Source: Candidatus Nitrosotenuis sp. (GTDB taxonomy: Archaea > Thermoproteota > Nitrososphaeria > Nitrososphaerales > Nitrosopumilaceae). From it: 5,096 bases of DNA. The first letter of the stretch is position 1. Each line of letters starts with the position of its first letter. The DNA lies in assembly GCA_023252015.1 (NCBI GenBank), contig JAHEXS010000094.1:1-5096 (forward strand), in the 5' to 3' direction. This document shows positions 4,368 to 5,096 of the stretch, in pieces. Position numbers and translations under genes: made by a program. Under the pieces are notes generated by a model that made no database searches, was not told the origin of the DNA, and saw only the letters and a program-made list of their open reading frames with translations.

Positions 4368-4904
4368 TTGAAAATATACACCAAAACGGGAGACGATGGA
4401 ACCACAGGACTACAAGGTGGAAAACGAGTTCCAAAATCAGATTTACGAATAATCGCATATGGTGCAGTCGACGAGACGAATTCCTGTCTTGGGGTGGCAC
4501 TGTCAGGAAATGTTGATGCAGATATCAAGGAATTACTCAGAACAATACAAAACGAATTGTTTGTTGCAGGCTCTGATCTATCAAATCCTGATTTGAAAAA
4601 TTCAACAAACAGAATCACTGAGCAAATGGTTGTGAACCTAGAAAAGAACATTGACAAATTTGAGGCAGAACTGAGTCCACTTACAAACTTTATACTTCCA
4701 GGAGGCCACCAAGTTGCATCGCATTTACACATGGCAAGAACCATAACCAGACGAGCTGAAACTAGTGTTGTCGCTCTATCAAAAAATGAGCAGATCAACG
4801 TACACTGTCAGAAATACCTTAATCGATTATCAGATCTTTTGTTTGTGCTTGCGCGCGCAGTCAATAAGCGAAATGGGACAAGCGACATAGTCTGGAAACC
4901 ATAA
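4368..4904 (+). CDS. pduO: PduO-type ATP:cob(I)alamin/corrinoid adenosyltransferase
   Basis: The enzyme moves the 5'-deoxyadenosyl group of ATP to the cobalt of reduced corrinoid, making the adenosylated cofactor in cobalamin synthesis or salvage. The family is a cytosolic trimer with active sites between subunits. The 178 residues are full length. The N-terminal ATP loop is KIYTKTGDDGTTGL (2-15), followed by YGAVDETNSCLG (31-42) with the conserved Asp-Glu. F108 in NFILPGG matches the Phe near the corrinoid lower face in characterised PduO proteins. The ATP/subunit-contact motif is ARTITRRAE (123-131), and the helix YLNRLSDLLFVLAR (150-163) closes the bundle. TTG 4368 is the start: it yields the typical MKIYTK N-terminus and an in-frame TGA lies only 15 nt upstream. 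There is no Shine-Dalgarno, so translation is probably leaderless. No other cobalamin gene is adjacent. The symbol names the family and does not imply propanediol use. Confidence 0.93.
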   Translation: MKIYTKTGDDGTTGLQGGKRVPKSDLRIIAYGAVDETNSCLGVALSGNVDADIKELLRTIQNELFVAGSDLSNPDLKNSTNRITEQMVVNLEKNIDKFEAELSPLTNFILPGGHQVASHLHMARTITRRAETSVVALSKNEQINVHCQKYLNRLSDLLFVLARAVNKRNGTSDIVWKP

Positions 4905-4911
4905 TTGTAGA

Positions 4912-4916
4912 TTTTT
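4912..4916 (+). terminator. Short T-run after the adenosyltransferase gene
   Basis: Five T residues begin 8 nt after the stop codon and precede the separate tRNA promoter. This is a plausible weak archaeal termination signal, with no hairpin. Confidence 0.25.
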
Positions 4917-4931
4917 CAAAGCAAAAGACAC

Positions 4932-4938
4932 TTTAATT
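4932..4938 (+). promoter_or_regulatory. TATA-like box of the tRNA-Phe gene
   Basis: TTTAATT is centred near 4935. A start about 26 nt downstream would fall at roughly 4961, a few bases before the first tRNA base at 4964, giving a very short 5' leader. Confidence 0.45.
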
Positions 4939-4963
4939 CCCCCCAGTTTACAGAAAAATTGAC

Positions 4964-5037
4964 GCCAAGGTAGCTCAGCCTGGGAGAGCACTCGGCTGAA
5001 GACCGAGCTGTCGTGGATTCAAGTCCCACCCTTGGCA
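4964..5037 (+). tRNA. tRNA-Phe (anticodon GAA)
   Basis: The full cloverleaf can be drawn. The acceptor stem GCCAAGG/CCTTGGC (4964-4970 with 5030-5036) is a perfect 7 bp with discriminator A at 5037. The D stem is GCTC/GAGC (4973-4976 with 4986-4989) with loop AGCCTGGGA. The anticodon stem is CTCGG/CCGAG (4991-4995 with 5003-5007) with loop CTGAAGA, so the anticodon is GAA (4998-5000), reading Phe codons. There is a 5-nt variable loop. The T stem is GTGGA/CCCAC (5013-5017 with 5025-5029) around TTCAAGT. The innermost T-stem pair is A-C instead of the almost invariant G-C. No intron is present and CCA is not encoded, as is common in archaea. Confidence 0.95.
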
Positions 5038-5039
5038 CA

Positions 5040-5051
5040 TTTTTTTATTTT
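5040..5051 (+). terminator. T-run terminator of the tRNA gene
   Basis: Seven T residues (5040-5046), then A and four more T, begin 3 nt after the tRNA. Such T-tracts terminate archaeal stable-RNA transcripts. The tract may also be shared with a minus-strand gene ending here. Confidence 0.55.
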
Positions 5052-5096
5052 ATTCTAGACATGTCAATATTTTTCATGGGTGAAAGGCCACAAAAT
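5045..5096 (-). CDS. Possible C-terminal tail of a gene entering from the right
   Basis: On the minus strand one frame is open from the window edge to a TAA at 5045-5047 and reads FCGLSPMKNIDMSRIK, a sensible protein tail that would converge with the tRNA. The alternative is a plus-strand start at ATG 5061 or ATG 5076 (reading MSIFFMGERPQN), but no TATA box is well placed for 5061. Only 16 codons are visible, so this is a guess between two options and no function can be given. Confidence 0.25.
   Translation of the reverse strand, partial: FCGLSPMKNIDMSRIK

Noticed and set aside
4267..4798. Other-frame ORFs at 4267-4500 (-), 4313-4516 (+) and 4364-4798 (-)
   Set aside because: They overlap the well-supported corrinoid adenosyltransferase and its promoter; they are shadows of that gene.
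1..5096. CRISPR array, toxin-antitoxin pair or defence cluster
   Set aside because: No regularly spaced repeats or cas-like proteins are present; TnpB is the only nuclease of that kind and it sits in a transposon context. The 78-aa and HD genes are not a recognisable toxin-antitoxin pair.

Overview
The window is AT-rich and reads as a piece of a mesophilic thaumarchaeal (Nitrososphaerota, Nitrosopumilus/Nitrosarchaeum-like) chromosome. The grounds are: an archaeal-type ornithine cyclodeaminase with an N-terminal LOR/SDH domain; a 44-residue stand-alone C2H2 zinc-finger protein; a PduO-type corrinoid adenosyltransferase, which fits a cobalamin-making lineage; a tRNA gene with no encoded CCA; and TATA-like boxes centred about 26 nt before several start codons, the spacing of leaderless archaeal transcripts. 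Species-level placement is inference.

Layout, left to right. Positions 1-1157 (minus) hold the 5' 385 codons of the cyclodeaminase, whose C-terminus lies off the window. Positions 1158-1321 carry its promoter, a second TATA-like box pointing right, and the left part of a solitary IS605-type tnpB element. tnpB (to 2437, plus) keeps every RuvC catalytic residue and its zinc ligands. However, its coding similarity runs upstream of the first usable start codon, to an ATG that is followed at once by a stop. Hairpins in the tnpB 3' end and just after it are candidates for a guide-RNA (omegaRNA) scaffold and right end. No tnpA is present.

Positions 2504-3235 hold two divergent small genes of unknown function (115 aa minus, 102 aa plus) that share a 75-nt promoter region. 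The 102-aa gene runs 4 nt tail-to-tail into a 78-aa helical gene (minus). That gene lies 32 nt downstream of an HD-domain 5'-deoxynucleotidase-like gene (3501-4028, minus), so the two probably form one operon. A small zinc-finger gene (4110-4244, minus) is divergent from the corrinoid adenosyltransferase gene (4368-4904, plus). The adenosyltransferase promoter carries a 7-bp inverted repeat around its TATA-like box. A tRNA-Phe(GAA) gene (4964-5037) with its own TATA-like box and a T-run terminator follows. The last 50 bases may hold the 3' tail of a minus-strand gene.

Most genes are housekeeping or lineage-specific hypotheticals in short, separately promoted units. The only mobile component is the tnpB element. 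No CRISPR array, toxin-antitoxin pair or clear defence island is visible. The most interesting items are the decayed tnpB start with structured element ends, the small zinc-finger gene, and the repeat-flanked adenosyltransferase promoter.
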